Assembly (NCBI RefSeq): GCF_942548115.1 | Contig: NZ_OW824151.1 | Coordinates: 2,356,001 to 2,420,000 of the forward strand | From: Aeromicrobium sp. Leaf245 | GTDB taxonomy: Bacteria; Actinomycetota; Actinomycetes; Propionibacteriales; Nocardioidaceae | Reading direction: 5' to 3' | Length of the DNA: 64,000 nucleotides | In this document: piece after piece, positions 8,915 through 17,642 of the stretch | How the letters are laid out: the number at the start of each line of letters is the position of its first letter | How positions within the stretch are numbered: position 1 is the stretch's first letter | Notes under the pieces: generated by a model | Told to the model about the DNA's origin: nothing | Database searches by the model: none | Seen by the model: only the letters and a program-made list of their open reading frames with translations | Made by a program: the position numbers and the translations under genes

Positions 8915-10217
8915 CCGCGCCACCGACACCAGCGGACACGACGGAGCCCGATCGAGCCTGCTCGGCCAGCCGAAGGCCGTGTACGCCGTCGCCTTCGCCT
9001 GCGTGATCTCCTTCATGGGGATCGGCCTGGTGGACCCCATCCTGCCCGCGCTCAAGGAGCAGCTCGACGCCACGGAGAGCCAGGTGACGCTCCTGTTCAC
9101 CAGCTACCTCGTCGTGACCGCCGTCGCCATGCTCGTCACGAACGCCGTGTCGAGCCGCTTCGGCGCCAAGCGGACGCTCGTCGTCGGCCTGGCCATCATC
9201 GTCGTGTTCGCCGCCCTCGCGGGGTCCAGCGGCAGCATCGAGGGCATCGTCGCCTTCCGCGCCGGTTGGGGCCTGGGCAACGCGCTCTTCATCGCGACGT
9301 CGCTCGCCGCGATCGTCTCGAGTGCCCGGGGTGGGTTCGCCGGCGCGATCATCCTGTACGAGGCGGCGCTCGGTCTCGGCATCGCCGCGGGCCCCCTCGT
9401 CGGCGGGACGCTCGGCAACATCAGCTGGCGCGGTCCGTTCTACGGCGTGGCCGTCCTCATGTCGATCGCCCTCGTCGCGACCGTCGTGCTCCTGCCCTCC
9501 ACCCCCAGGCCCGACCACACGACACCTCTATCGGCCCCGCTGAGGGCGTTGCGTCACCGCGGGCTGGCCACGATGAGCGTCGCGGCCCTGCTCTACAACT
9601 GGGGCTTCTTCACGATGCTCGGGTACGCCCCCTTCCCGATGGCACTCTCGATCACCCAGCTCGGATGGGTGTTCTTCGCCTGGGGCGTGCTGGTGGCCTT
9701 CTTCTCGGTGGTCGGGGCGCCGTGGCTGCAGCGCCACCTCGGCACGTCCGTCTCGCTCTACGTGGCGTTCACGCTGTTCGCGGTCGACCTGGCCCTGATG
9801 GCGGTCGACCCCACCGACCAGAGACTCATGGTCGGCTGCGTGGTGGCGGCGGGCATCTTCATCGGCATCAACAACACCCTGATGACGCAGGCCGTCATGA
9901 CGATCTCGCCGGTCGAGCGGCCGGTGGCCTCCGCCGCCTACGGCTTCGTCCGCTTCATCGGCGGCGGTCTCGCTCCCTTCGCCGCAGGCCGACTCGTCGC
10001 GGCCACCTCGGTGCACGTGCCGTTCGCAGTGGCCGCCGTGGCCGTGCTCGCCGCGGCCCTGGTCCTCTCCACCGCGCATCGTGCCCTGCGCGACGCCGAC
10101 GCCGGACTCGACGAGGACGGCCACCCGGCCGGCGACCCCGAGGAGGTCGCCGGAGAGGTCGCCGACGAGTTCGGCGGAGCGCCCGGCGCCGTGGACGATG
10201 TCCTGCGGTCCAGGTGA
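8898..10217 (+). CDS. MFS transporter, drug-efflux type
   Basis: 439 residues. ATG 8898 follows a strong AGGAGG at 8889-8894 and overlaps the marR end. Twelve transmembrane helices are readable, the first being 'VYAVAFACVISFMGIGLVDPILPAL', with the loop 2-3 motif 'SSRFGAKRTLVVGL' of major facilitator proteins. The segment 'AAGPLVGGTLGNISWRGPFYGV' is the motif C of drug-proton antiporters. The C-terminal 50 residues are acidic and cytosolic. Pairing with MarR suggests inducible efflux of a small toxic compound. A strong hairpin terminator follows at 10255-10291. Confidence 0.92.
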   Translation: MNSPTDRATDTSGHDGARSSLLGQPKAVYAVAFACVISFMGIGLVDPILPALKEQLDATESQVTLLFTSYLVVTAVAMLVTNAVSSRFGAKRTLVVGLAIIVVFAALAGSSGSIEGIVAFRAGWGLGNALFIATSLAAIVSSARGGFAGAIILYEAALGLGIAAGPLVGGTLGNISWRGPFYGVAVLMSIALVATVVLLPSTPRPDHTTPLSAPLRALRHRGLATMSVAALLYNWGFFTMLGYAPFPMALSITQLGWVFFAWGVLVAFFSVVGAPWLQRHLGTSVSLYVAFTLFAVDLALMAVDPTDQRLMVGCVVAAGIFIGINNTLMTQAVMTISPVERPVASAAYGFVRFIGGGLAPFAAGRLVAATSVHVPFAVAAVAVLAAALVLSTAHRALRDADAGLDEDGHPAGDPEEVAGEVADEFGGAPGAVDDVLRSR

Positions 10218-10254
10218 TCCCCGGGAGGCAGGACCCAACCGCCTGCGGACATGA

Positions 10255-10291
10255 GGAAGGGGCGCGCACCCCCCTGGTACGCGCCCCTTCC
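10255..10291. terminator. Bidirectional hairpin terminator
   Basis: GGAAGGGGCGCG (10255-10266) pairs perfectly with CGCGCCCCTTCC (10280-10291) around a 13-base loop. It lies between the convergent MFS and metalloprotease genes and has no U-tract, as is usual in GC-rich actinobacteria. Confidence 0.8.
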
Positions 10292-10330
10292 GATCAGGGG
10301 AAGCTCCGACCTCTCAGCTGACGCGCCGCG

Positions 10331-12724
10331 TCAGTTGAACCGGACCTTCATGGACGTGCCCTTCTCGGACAGCACCCGCACCTTGACACCAGCAGCCGGC
10401 AGCTTGACGCCGTGCTGCGGAGCCTCCTCGTAGAAGTACTTCTTGGTGTCGTCGAACAGCGGTGCCGCCGCCTGGCCACGGATGTAGCTGGGCTTGCCGT
10501 TCGTGTGCAGGGTCATGGAGTCGGCCTTGCGCGTCGAGAACGGCGCGTCGTAGACCTGGACGCGGGCGCGCCACGGCTTGCCGGTGGACATGTCGGTGAT
10601 CGGGCGCGGTCGCGCGTCGATCGGCAGGTTCCGCCCCTCACCCGGGTGGGTGATGGTGTTGTTGTCGGCCTGCGACGTGTCCCAGTACGAGATCAGCAGA
10701 CCCGTCTGGTAGGCGTAGTGCTCCACCCAGTCGGGCTTCGTCGTGGCGAAGCCGAAGTTGTACGGCCCCGTCTTGAGGTACCGGTCGTACGAGACGTACG
10801 ACCGGTGGCCCATGACGTAGTAGTTGTCGTACTCGTCGGTCGTGGAGGCGCCCACGATCGAGAAGCCGTCGAACGTCCAGGCCTCGCCGCCGTCCTCGGC
10901 GTCGTCGCTCAGCAGCTCGGTGCCACCGGCCGTGACCGACACGTCGTCGACGAACAGGCCGGGCAGCGCCAGGCCGCCGTCCGTCTTGTAGAACACGCGC
11001 AGCTGCACGGTCTTGCCGACGTAGGCGTCGAGCGGGACGACGAGGTCGGCCCAGCTCTCCTGCTTCCCGTCGATCCCGGGACGTCCGGAGGTGTCGTCCC
11101 CGATCGGGGCCCCACCGATGGTGCCGTCGAGGGCCGTCCAGGTGGAGCCACCGTCGGTGGAGGCCTGCACGTAGGCGTAGTCGTAGCCCTCCTCGATCTC
11201 GTAGCGCACCTTCGCCTTCAGCGCGGCACTGCTGCTGCCGGCGGGGATGGAGACCTCCGTGCTCATCGCGTTCGCCAGGTCGTCGCCGGAACCGGAGTAG
11301 AACTGCTTCGAGCCCGAGGCCGGTGCGCCGAGCTCGCGCGTGACCTCCTTCTTGGGCAGGACCACCACGGCACCCTGAGGCTTCGCCGAGTTGTACTCCT
11401 GCGGCCCGAGCTCCAGCGTGCGCTTCTCCTTGGTGGCGATCACCTCGTGGTCGAGCCAGCCGAGCTGCAGCTTCTCCCACGCACCGAGGTCACCGGCACG
11501 CTCGCCGAGGGCCTCACCCTTGGCGTTGAGCCGGGACTGAGCCATGAGCGTCCAGAACTCGTTGCTGTTGTCGCCGCCGGCCGTGCTGTAGGCGTCCGGC
11601 AGGCCCAGGTCGTGGCCGTACTCGTGGACGAAGACCGAGAGCCCGCCGTTCTCGGGCTGGACGGTGTAGTCACCGATCCAGAGGCCGGTGTCGGCGATCT
11701 GGGTTCCACCGAGCTGGTTCTGCGACGGGCCGGTGACGCCCTGGTCGGTGAGGAACGCGTACCAACGGTGCGACCAGATCGCGTCCTCGCCGTGCGTGGA
11801 GTCGCCGTCCTCCTCGCCTGCACCCGCGTGCACGATCTGGAAGTGGTCGATGTAGCCGTCGGGCTCGTTGAAGTCGCCGTCGCCGTCGAAGTCGTAGCGG
11901 TCGTAGACGTCGTACTGCGCCAGCTGCTTCTTGATCTGCGCGGCGGTCTTGCCGGCCTTCTTCTGGTCGGCGACCCACTGGGTCGTCGCGTCCTGGATGA
12001 GGTTCCACGTCGAGGCGTCGTCGCGACCGTAGCGAGCGGTGTTGTACTTCACCTTCACCCAGTCCGAGACGGTCCCGTCGACCGTGTAGCGACCCGAGGA
12101 CTGCTTCTCGTAGTACGTCTTGACCGACTCGACGTTCTTCCCGGTCTTGAAGTAGAGGTCCTGGTAGTGCTTGCGGTCGTAGTCCTCCTGCCAGACCGAC
12201 GAGTTGTCCTTCGTGCGGTCCGGCTCCTCGATCTGGTTGTGCAGGGGGCCGTCGAACTTCTCCGGACCAGCGGTGTCCGGGTCCGTGTCGCCGTCGGGGT
12301 AGTCGGGGTGACGCTCGTCGCCGAACTCGGCGAGGATGACGAAGACCTTGTCGGCGCGCTCCTGGGAGAGCTCGACGTACTGGTCCTTCTGCTTGCCCTT
12401 CGCCGCCTTCGCCTTGGTCCTGGCCGAGGCCTTCTTGTTCCTCATGGCGGCCGCGTCGGCCGGGCTGGCGGCCTTGCCGACCTTGACGACCGTGCTGCCG
12501 TTCTTCTCCACGGGCTCGGCGTCGCCGTTGATCACGGCCTTGACGGCCTGCTCACGCAGCTCGCGGCGCTTGTCCTCGATGGGGTTGGGCAGGTCGTGAT
12601 CCTTCTGGATCCGGTCCGCTCCCCCCGTCGGTGGTGCTTGGGCCGCATTCGTCGGCGCCGCGAACGTGAGTCCGAGCGATGCCGCGAGTCCGAGGCCCAG
12701 AATGCCTGACGTGACACGCTTCAC
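10331..12724 (-). CDS. Secreted M6 metalloprotease, immune inhibitor A-like
   Basis: 797 residues from GTG 12724, preceded by a G-rich Shine-Dalgarno (GGGGGGA). A signal peptide 'VTSGILGLGLAASLGLTFAAP' precedes the Ala-rich cleavage region. Residues about 40-120 form the propeptide. The catalytic domain has the zinc motif HEYGHDLGLPD with His367, Glu368 and His371, followed by 'SRLNAKGEALGE', as in immune inhibitor A (family M6). A MAM/jelly-roll region around residues 560-700 ends in 'SYDRYLKTGPYNFG'. It should be an exported endopeptidase degrading host or environmental proteins. It is alone on its strand, convergent with the MFS gene. The open frame extends to 13072 but that extension is promoter and shadow sequence. 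Confidence 0.93.
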   Translation of the reverse strand: MKRVTSGILGLGLAASLGLTFAAPTNAAQAPPTGGADRIQKDHDLPNPIEDKRRELREQAVKAVINGDAEPVEKNGSTVVKVGKAASPADAAAMRNKKASARTKAKAAKGKQKDQYVELSQERADKVFVILAEFGDERHPDYPDGDTDPDTAGPEKFDGPLHNQIEEPDRTKDNSSVWQEDYDRKHYQDLYFKTGKNVESVKTYYEKQSSGRYTVDGTVSDWVKVKYNTARYGRDDASTWNLIQDATTQWVADQKKAGKTAAQIKKQLAQYDVYDRYDFDGDGDFNEPDGYIDHFQIVHAGAGEEDGDSTHGEDAIWSHRWYAFLTDQGVTGPSQNQLGGTQIADTGLWIGDYTVQPENGGLSVFVHEYGHDLGLPDAYSTAGGDNSNEFWTLMAQSRLNAKGEALGERAGDLGAWEKLQLGWLDHEVIATKEKRTLELGPQEYNSAKPQGAVVVLPKKEVTRELGAPASGSKQFYSGSGDDLANAMSTEVSIPAGSSSAALKAKVRYEIEEGYDYAYVQASTDGGSTWTALDGTIGGAPIGDDTSGRPGIDGKQESWADLVVPLDAYVGKTVQLRVFYKTDGGLALPGLFVDDVSVTAGGTELLSDDAEDGGEAWTFDGFSIVGASTTDEYDNYYVMGHRSYVSYDRYLKTGPYNFGFATTKPDWVEHYAYQTGLLISYWDTSQADNNTITHPGEGRNLPIDARPRPITDMSTGKPWRARVQVYDAPFSTRKADSMTLHTNGKPSYIRGQAAAPLFDDTKKYFYEEAPQHGVKLPAAGVKVRVLSEKGTSMKVRFN

Positions 12725-12829
12725 GTGGTCCCCCCTAGGACATGGTGTGGTGAGGGCAGTCGATCGACCGCCCACAGGCCCCGCCGACCGGATGGGTCGG
12801 GCGAGGCACGATGCCGACCAACCTAAGCG

Positions 12830-12844
12830 GTTGCTGAGAGCAAC
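12830..12844. promoter_or_regulatory. Inverted repeat in divergent promoter region
   Basis: GTTGCT-GAG-AGCAAC, perfect six-base arms, 106 bases upstream of the metalloprotease start. Candidate operator in the 274-base gap between the M6 protease and the CAP gene. Confidence 0.4.
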
Positions 12845-12878
12845 GGCAGTCTTGACTTTCGAGACGCCTAGTACTAAC

Positions 12879-12888
12879 GAACTAGTTC
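12879..12888. promoter_or_regulatory. GAACTAGTTC palindrome in divergent promoter region
   Basis: A perfect ten-base palindrome (flanks AAC and TTT extend it with one mismatch) in the AT-richest part of the gap between the two divergent secreted-protein genes. TTGACT at 12852-12857 nearby resembles a -35 box. A shared regulator for both genes is possible. Confidence 0.4.
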
Positions 12889-12998
12889 TTTCGGGCCACT
12901 CCGTGAGACAGGGGCACACGCGTCCGAAGGACCTGGCAGAGTGGCGCGGGTGCGGCCGGACGCGCCGTCTCCAGGGGCATGACCGACAGGAACCTTGC

Positions 12999-13457
12999 AT
13001 GCGCACGTTGCTCGTGGGCGGCCTCACGGCCGTCCTGCTCGCCGTCACCACCGTCGCGGCCCACGCGTACATCGGGTCACCGACCTACCAGAAGCAGGTC
13101 CTCGACCGCACCAACGCCGTGCGCGCCGACAACGGCCGGGTCGCCCTGAAGCTCCAGACCTGCCTCGACACCTACGCCAACTCGTGGGCGAAGTACCTGG
13201 CCACCCAGAAGAAGAGCCTCCAGCACCGGCCCTCGTCGCAGCTCACGACGATCATGAAGCGCTGCAACCTCGACGGCATCGGCGAGAACCTGGCGCGCAA
13301 CTACCCGACCGGCACCGCCACCGTCAACGCCTGGGTCCGCTCCTCCGGCCACCAGCGCAACCAGATCGGGTCAGGGCACCGCTACGTCGGCATCGGCGCC
13401 TATCGGGACGCCGACGACCGCTACTACGCCGTCGCGCTGTACGGCAATCCCCGCTGA
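12999..13457 (+). CDS. Secreted CAP-domain (SCP/PR1-like) protein
   Basis: 152 residues. A short signal peptide 'LLVGGLTAVLLAVTTVAAHA' is followed at once by the CAP domain. Visible motifs are 'LDRTNAVRADNGRVALKL' at the start, 'GIGENLARNYP' and 'WVRSSGHQRNQI', which match the CAP signatures with their conserved His and Glu. Bacterial CAP proteins are secreted and of poorly known function. The domain is a minimal one with no cell-wall-binding repeat. The ATG at 12999 follows CAGGAA. The longer upstream frame is non-coding promoter sequence. Confidence 0.87.
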   Translation: MRTLLVGGLTAVLLAVTTVAAHAYIGSPTYQKQVLDRTNAVRADNGRVALKLQTCLDTYANSWAKYLATQKKSLQHRPSSQLTTIMKRCNLDGIGENLARNYPTGTATVNAWVRSSGHQRNQIGSGHRYVGIGAYRDADDRYYAVALYGNPR

Positions 13458-13638
13458 CCGACGCGCCGACACGGACCCTCGCCGCGCCCTGCTCCGTGAC
13501 CTAGGCTGGATGCGTTGTCGTTGGATCCGGCCGTGCCGGCACCTCGGGGTCCTCGTGCCCTGGGCTGCTCCCAGCGGGTGAGACGACGGACGACGCGCCC
13601 GCGACGGTCGCGGACGCACCCGAAGGAGTAGTTGAAGA

Positions 13639-13845
13639 ATGGCAACAGGAACGGTCAAGTGGTTCAACGCCGACAAGGGCTTCGGCTTCATCGCCCCCGA
13701 CGACGGCAGCGAGGACGTGTTCGCACACTTCAGCGCGATCCAGACGAGCGGCTACCGCTCGCTCAACGAGAACCAGAAGGTCGAGTTCGACGTCGAGCAG
13801 GGCCAGAAGGGTCTGCAGGCGGCCAACATCCGCCCGCTGGACTGA
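13639..13845 (+). CDS. Cold-shock protein (CspA family)
   Basis: 68 residues, the normal length. One OB-fold with RNP1 'KGFGFIAP' and RNP2 'VFAHFSAI', opening '[16 protein letters not shown]'. It binds single-stranded RNA/DNA and acts as an RNA chaperone. A GAAGGAG Shine-Dalgarno lies ten bases upstream. The 181-base leader upstream (13458-13638) has no gene and could be the structured 5' UTR common for csp genes. A strong terminator hairpin follows directly, so the gene is monocistronic. Confidence 0.97.
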   Translation: MATGTVKWFNADKGFGFIAPDDGSEDVFAHFSAIQTSGYRSLNENQKVEFDVEQGQKGLQAANIRPLD

Positions 13846-13856
13846 TCACGGCGCAT

Positions 13857-13892
13857 CACGGCCCCGTCGAGCGAAGGCTCGGCGGGGCCGTG
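13857..13892 (+). terminator. Hairpin terminator after cold-shock gene
   Basis: CACGGCCCCG-T-CGAGC (13857-13872) pairs with GCTCG-G-CGGGGCCGTG (13877-13892) over a GAAG tetraloop: a 16-base-pair stem with one G-T wobble, beginning 11 bases past the stop codon. Confidence 0.85.
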
Positions 13893-13924
13893 TCACGTCC
13901 GGGGCCCCTCGACGGGGGCGGTGC

Positions 13925-14101
13925 TCAGAGTCGGCCGGACTCGTCCCAGGCGTGGCAGGCGAAGTCCGTCGCGTCGCGGCGCACCCGCGTGCCGAGGTCG
14001 AGACGGTCGTGGGCCGTGGTGGCGCGCAGGGGTCGGCGCGGGAAGCGGGCGCGACCGGCCGCGACGTCCGTGGTCTCGTAGTCGAAGATCGTGTCGTCCA
14101 T
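13925..14101 (-). CDS. Hypothetical 58-residue protein
   Basis: A small frame that is not a shadow of another gene: it sits alone between two genes. It starts 'MDDTIFDYETTDVAAGRARF' and ends 'DFACHAWDESGRL', with balanced acidic and basic residues unlike the Arg-rich shadows. No signal peptide, membrane segment or known motif is seen. The start codon abuts an inverted repeat (ATGAGG-GTAT-CCTCAT at 14105-14120). It may belong with the downstream-lying DUF6884/GIY-YIG-like gene region but lies on the same strand 100 bases after that gene's stop. I do not recognise it. Confidence 0.5.
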   Translation of the reverse strand: MDDTIFDYETTDVAAGRARFPRRPLRATTAHDRLDLGTRVRRDATDFACHAWDESGRL

Positions 14102-14104
14102 CTC

Positions 14105-14120
14105 ATGAGGGTATCCTCAT
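14105..14120. promoter_or_regulatory. Inverted repeat upstream of 58-residue gene
   Basis: ATGAGG-GTAT-CCTCAT, six-base perfect arms, four bases upstream of the small minus-strand gene. Possible operator or translation-initiation hairpin. Confidence 0.4.
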
Positions 14121-14200
14121 GTTTGCGCGAGCAGCACCCCTACCGAGAGGTAGTGTTCGGCGGCTCGACGACGGTCGGACGTGGACCCCGCGCGACTGAC

Positions 14201-15841
14201 TCAGCCGTGCCGGCGGCGCAGCTCGGCGAGGCGGCGCCTCATCTCACCCGCTCGCAGGTGGTCGACGTTGAGCGGCGGCTCGAGCGCGGCGACCACCCGG
14301 TGCGCGAGGGCGTGGATGCTGTCGCGCTCGGCCGTGGGCCACGTGACCACACGCAGGTGCCGACGCATCCAGTCGGTGAGGGCCGGGTCGTCGAGCGAGC
14401 TCATCGCCAGGGGCTCGCTCAGGACGATCGCCAGACCGGCACGGAACATCGAGCTCCGCGACCGCCCCTGCAGCTGGACGTCCTGGACCAGGTGCCGCAG
14501 GCTGTGGACCGCGTCGGGCCAGCGCCCGAGCGCGCCCGCGTGTCCCACGTGCAGGACGCCGGCACCGACCGGGAGCATGAGGCTGCGGTTCAACATCCGC
14601 GCCCCGTCCGCGTCGACGTGCCAGGCGAAGAGACCCGGCACCTCCTGGATGGCGTCGAGGCGGTCGGGCGCCACGGCGCCGGCGCCGTCGCCCAGGTGCC
14701 GCACGACGACGGAGACCTCGTCGTCGTCGAGCAGTGGGTCGTCCTGGTCGGCGGGGACGGCTGCCGACACGAGCGGCACCGGCTCCGCGCGAACCGGCTC
14801 GTCCGTCGTCGAGGGGACACGCATCGCGTCGGAGCCGCCGCGTGCTCGCTGCGGCACCGGATCGGGCTGGGACGCCAGCGGCGGGCGGGGACGGTCGCGG
14901 ACGGCGGTCAGGTCGTCCGAGCGCTCCGGGCCACCGACGCTGACCTCCGCGCCCGCGTCCTGCAGCACGGCCGCGAGGGGGCCGACGTAGGCGTGCGGAG
15001 CGATGACGTGCACCCGTCGTCCGTCCACCGCCCCCTCCAACGACTCGAGGCGGACGAGCACCCACTCCGCCCACACCTGACGGAACTGCGGGCTCAGGTC
15101 CCCGAGGGCCCGTGAGTCCGGCGACACCCACTCCGCGGGGTCCAGGAGCCCGTGCTCGGCCGACAGCACGTACCACCTCGCTCCGCGAGCCTGGGCCCGC
15201 AGACGCGCGGACTGGAAGTCCTCGGAACGGAAGATCTCGCGTGACGGCGCCGGCACCAGGACTCGCTCGCCGTCGCTCGCGATCAGGAGCACGTCGGCCG
15301 ACTCGGCGGTGGGGTCGGGCACCACCTGCAGCTCACCGGCCAGGCCTGAGCGCTCGATGAGGTCCTCGAAGGTCGAGCCGACGGCTCGGCCGACCGGCTC
15401 GGTGTCTCGGTCGGCCGGAGGCTCCGCGTCGGACCCGGGGCGGGGGGCGCGCACCACGGTCGCGTCGTCGAAGGCCGAGGCGACGAACCGGTCGTGCACG
15501 GGATCGTCCGTCCCGCTCGAGGTGTCGTCCGACGGCCCCGGGGCCACGCCCGTCGGATCGCCGTCGGCCGGCAGGTCGGGGTCGATCTTGCGCTCACCCT
15601 CCGGTATCACCTCGTACATGCCCCGGGACACGCGGCGGAAGATCGGCGCCCGGCTCGCGAACTGCGCCTGCTTGGGCCGTCCCCCCTCGCACAGGCCGAC
15701 CAGGTGCGCGCGGATCGTCGCCTGCCCGATCTCGGGGTAGGTACGAGCGAACCAGCGGTGGACGTCCTCGTAGCGGAAGGGATCGGGCATGGCGGCAGCG
15801 CACTCGTACATGAGCTGCCACACCGGCCGGTCGTACTTCAC
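14201..15841 (-). CDS. Three-domain protein: winged helix, DUF6884-like and GIY-YIG-like
   Basis: 546 residues from GTG 15841, which has GGGGGA six bases upstream; an earlier ATG at 15913 is rejected because its 24 extra residues are Arg-rich. Residues 1-80 ('KYDRPVWQLMYECAAAMPDP', then 'WFARTYPEIGQATIRAHLVGL') look like the DUF7669-type winged helix. A linker rich in Asp/Pro follows. Residues 180-300 hold 'ARWYVLSAEHGLLDPAEWVS', as in DUF6884/YaaA-like domains. Residues 398-546 ('VPGLFAWHVD', 'GVLHVGHAG', 'AALEPPLNV', 'RRRLAELRR') match the actinobacterial GIY-YIG-like family, with GIY degenerated to GLF and YIG to HVG. Such a combination suggests a DNA- or RNA-acting protein. Single gene, divergent from thioredoxin. 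Domains are recognised by eye; function is unknown. Confidence 0.7.
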   Translation of the reverse strand: MKYDRPVWQLMYECAAAMPDPFRYEDVHRWFARTYPEIGQATIRAHLVGLCEGGRPKQAQFASRAPIFRRVSRGMYEVIPEGERKIDPDLPADGDPTGVAPGPSDDTSSGTDDPVHDRFVASAFDDATVVRAPRPGSDAEPPADRDTEPVGRAVGSTFEDLIERSGLAGELQVVPDPTAESADVLLIASDGERVLVPAPSREIFRSEDFQSARLRAQARGARWYVLSAEHGLLDPAEWVSPDSRALGDLSPQFRQVWAEWVLVRLESLEGAVDGRRVHVIAPHAYVGPLAAVLQDAGAEVSVGGPERSDDLTAVRDRPRPPLASQPDPVPQRARGGSDAMRVPSTTDEPVRAEPVPLVSAAVPADQDDPLLDDDEVSVVVRHLGDGAGAVAPDRLDAIQEVPGLFAWHVDADGARMLNRSLMLPVGAGVLHVGHAGALGRWPDAVHSLRHLVQDVQLQGRSRSSMFRAGLAIVLSEPLAMSSLDDPALTDWMRRHLRVVTWPTAERDSIHALAHRVVAALEPPLNVDHLRAGEMRRRLAELRRRHG

Positions 15842-15998
15842 TGGTCCCCCACGGTCCTCTCTGGTCCGCCGCTGGCGGCGACAGGTGGGGAGAGCACCCT
15901 TCGGGAGGTTCATGACGCAACAGGACGAGGATCACAGGGAATGTCGTCCCGGGCACGGCTGTTGACACCGACGTACCGCACCCTTCGAGAGGATCACC

Positions 15999-16394
15999 AT
16001 GCCGACCGTCGACCTCACCGCCAAGAGCTTCGAGGAGACCGTCACGACCGACGGCATCACCCTCGTGGACTGGTGGGCCTCCTGGTGTGGCCCGTGCCGC
16101 CAGTTCGCTCCCGTCTACGACGCCGCCAGCGACCAGCACCCGGACGTCACGTTCGGCAAGATCGACACCGAGGCCGAGCAGGAGCTCGCCGGTGCCGCCG
16201 GCATCACGTCGATCCCCACCCTCATGGCGTTCCGCGACGGCGTCCTCGTCTTCAGCCAGCCCGGTGCCCTGCCGGCGCCCGCGCTGGACCAGGTGATCCA
16301 GGCCGTGCGCGACCTCGACATGGACGACGTGCACCGTCAGGTCGCCGAGGCGCAGGCCGCGGAGCCCGAGGTCCCCGAGGAGCTGCGGGACTGA
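15999..16394 (+). CDS. Thioredoxin-like protein
   Basis: 131 residues. The active site WCGPC has Cys30 and Cys33 in 'WWASWCGPCRQFAPV', and the cis-proline loop is 'ITSIPTLMAF' near residue 70. After the normal 105-residue fold it has a 20-residue acidic tail ('AEAQAAEPEVPEELRD'). It reduces protein disulfides in the cytosol with electrons from thioredoxin reductase, which is not in this window. GAGAGGA precedes the ATG. A TTGACA -35-like hexamer lies about 35 bases upstream. Convergent with the serine hydrolase gene. Confidence 0.93.
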   Translation: MPTVDLTAKSFEETVTTDGITLVDWWASWCGPCRQFAPVYDAASDQHPDVTFGKIDTEAEQELAGAAGITSIPTLMAFRDGVLVFSQPGALPAPALDQVIQAVRDLDMDDVHRQVAEAQAAEPEVPEELRD

Positions 16395-16409
16395 GTCCCG
16401 TCCGGCTGG

Positions 16410-17543
16410 TCACGCCAGACCTGCCAGCACCCGCGACGTGAGGTCGGCTGCACCGAGGTCGTCCGGCGAGGACGGGCGGGCGCCGATGCGCACCGCGACG
16501 ACGTCGCGCGAGGGCACCACGGCGAGGATCTGGTTGCCGTAGCCGATCGCCCACCGGGCATCGGCCGGCACGTCCGGCGCCAGGCGGCCCGTGGTGGGCG
16601 GCCGGTCGGCGCCGAAGCCGGCGGCCCGCTCGATCGTCTGCACCCGGCCCTCGGCGTTGATCCACCAAAGGCCGCCGTACGCGGCGTTGAGGTCGCTGGA
16701 GGACGTGCCCGTCAGCCGCTGCACCAGGTCGGCCGAGACGATCCGTCCGCCGTCCCAGCGGCCGTCACGGGCCACGAGCAGGCCGATCCGCGCCAGGTCG
16801 TCGCAGGACGAGCGGATGCCGGAGTACGTGGTGGTGGCGCCCGACGGGTCGCGGTCCCACGTCGTGTCACGCAGCCCGAGCGGGTCGAGCAGTCGCTCCC
16901 GCGCGAAGCCCTCGACGTCTCCACCCGTCGCCGAGGACAGGACCGCCGCCAGCACCTGGACGGCCATGTTGTCGTACTCCCAGTGCTCACCGGGCGGGTG
17001 CTCCTGCCCCACACCGAGCGAGAACGCCGTCTTGTCGGGCTCGCGACGGATCATCCGCCCGTAGTCGACGTCGTAGCTCCACCGCCGACCCGACGTCATG
17101 GACAGCAGCTGCTCGACCGTCACGTCGGCCGACGGCCCGCCCCGCCACTGCGGGACGTGCTCGGCCGCCCGGTCGTCGAGCGAGAGGAGCCCGTCGTCGA
17201 CGGCGATGCCGACGAGCAGGGCCGTGACGGACTTGGTGACCGAGTAGACCGGACCAGCGGTGCGCGCCGTCGCGCCAGGCGCCGTCCACCGGTGGACGAG
17301 CGTGCCGTCCTCGACCACGGCGACACAGGTGCTGCCGGTCGATGCCGCGGCGGCGTCGAGCTCGTCCCACCGGCCGGCCTCGTCGCGGTCCCACTCCCCC
17401 GCGGGCCAGACCTCGGGAGGCGGCGCGAGGGTGGGCAGCGAGCCACCCAAGGTACCTCCGCTCGGGCGGTCGTCGTCGCCGGGCGCCGTCGTGCAGGCAC
17501 CCGCGAGCGCGAGCAACGAGAGCAGGACGAGGGCAGCGCGCAC
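16410..17543 (-). CDS. Serine hydrolase lipoprotein (beta-lactamase/penicillin-binding-like)
   Basis: 377 residues. A lipoprotein signal 'LLSLLALAGAC' places the acylated Cys at residue 17, so the mature protein sits on the outer face of the membrane. The class C beta-lactamase fold shows the S-x-x-K motif as Ser101-V-T-Lys104 and the Y-x-N motif as Tyr190-D-Asn192. Family members are esterases, D-amino peptidases or beta-lactamase-related enzymes; the substrate is not evident. The Pro/Gly-rich stretch to residue 45 is a spacer. Divergent from the ABM gene. Confidence 0.88.
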   Translation of the reverse strand: MRAALVLLSLLALAGACTTAPGDDDRPSGGTLGGSLPTLAPPPEVWPAGEWDRDEAGRWDELDAAAASTGSTCVAVVEDGTLVHRWTAPGATARTAGPVYSVTKSVTALLVGIAVDDGLLSLDDRAAEHVPQWRGGPSADVTVEQLLSMTSGRRWSYDVDYGRMIRREPDKTAFSLGVGQEHPPGEHWEYDNMAVQVLAAVLSSATGGDVEGFARERLLDPLGLRDTTWDRDPSGATTTYSGIRSSCDDLARIGLLVARDGRWDGGRIVSADLVQRLTGTSSSDLNAAYGGLWWINAEGRVQTIERAAGFGADRPPTTGRLAPDVPADARWAIGYGNQILAVVPSRDVVAVRIGARPSSPDDLGAADLTSRVLAGLA

Positions 17544-17642
17544 TCGACCACTGTCTCACCGCACCCCCGGAGCGCGCAGGCTGCGGACCTCGCCGACGCG
17601 ACCTAGGGTCGATCCGGACCCACCTCCTCCGAAAGGACCCCC

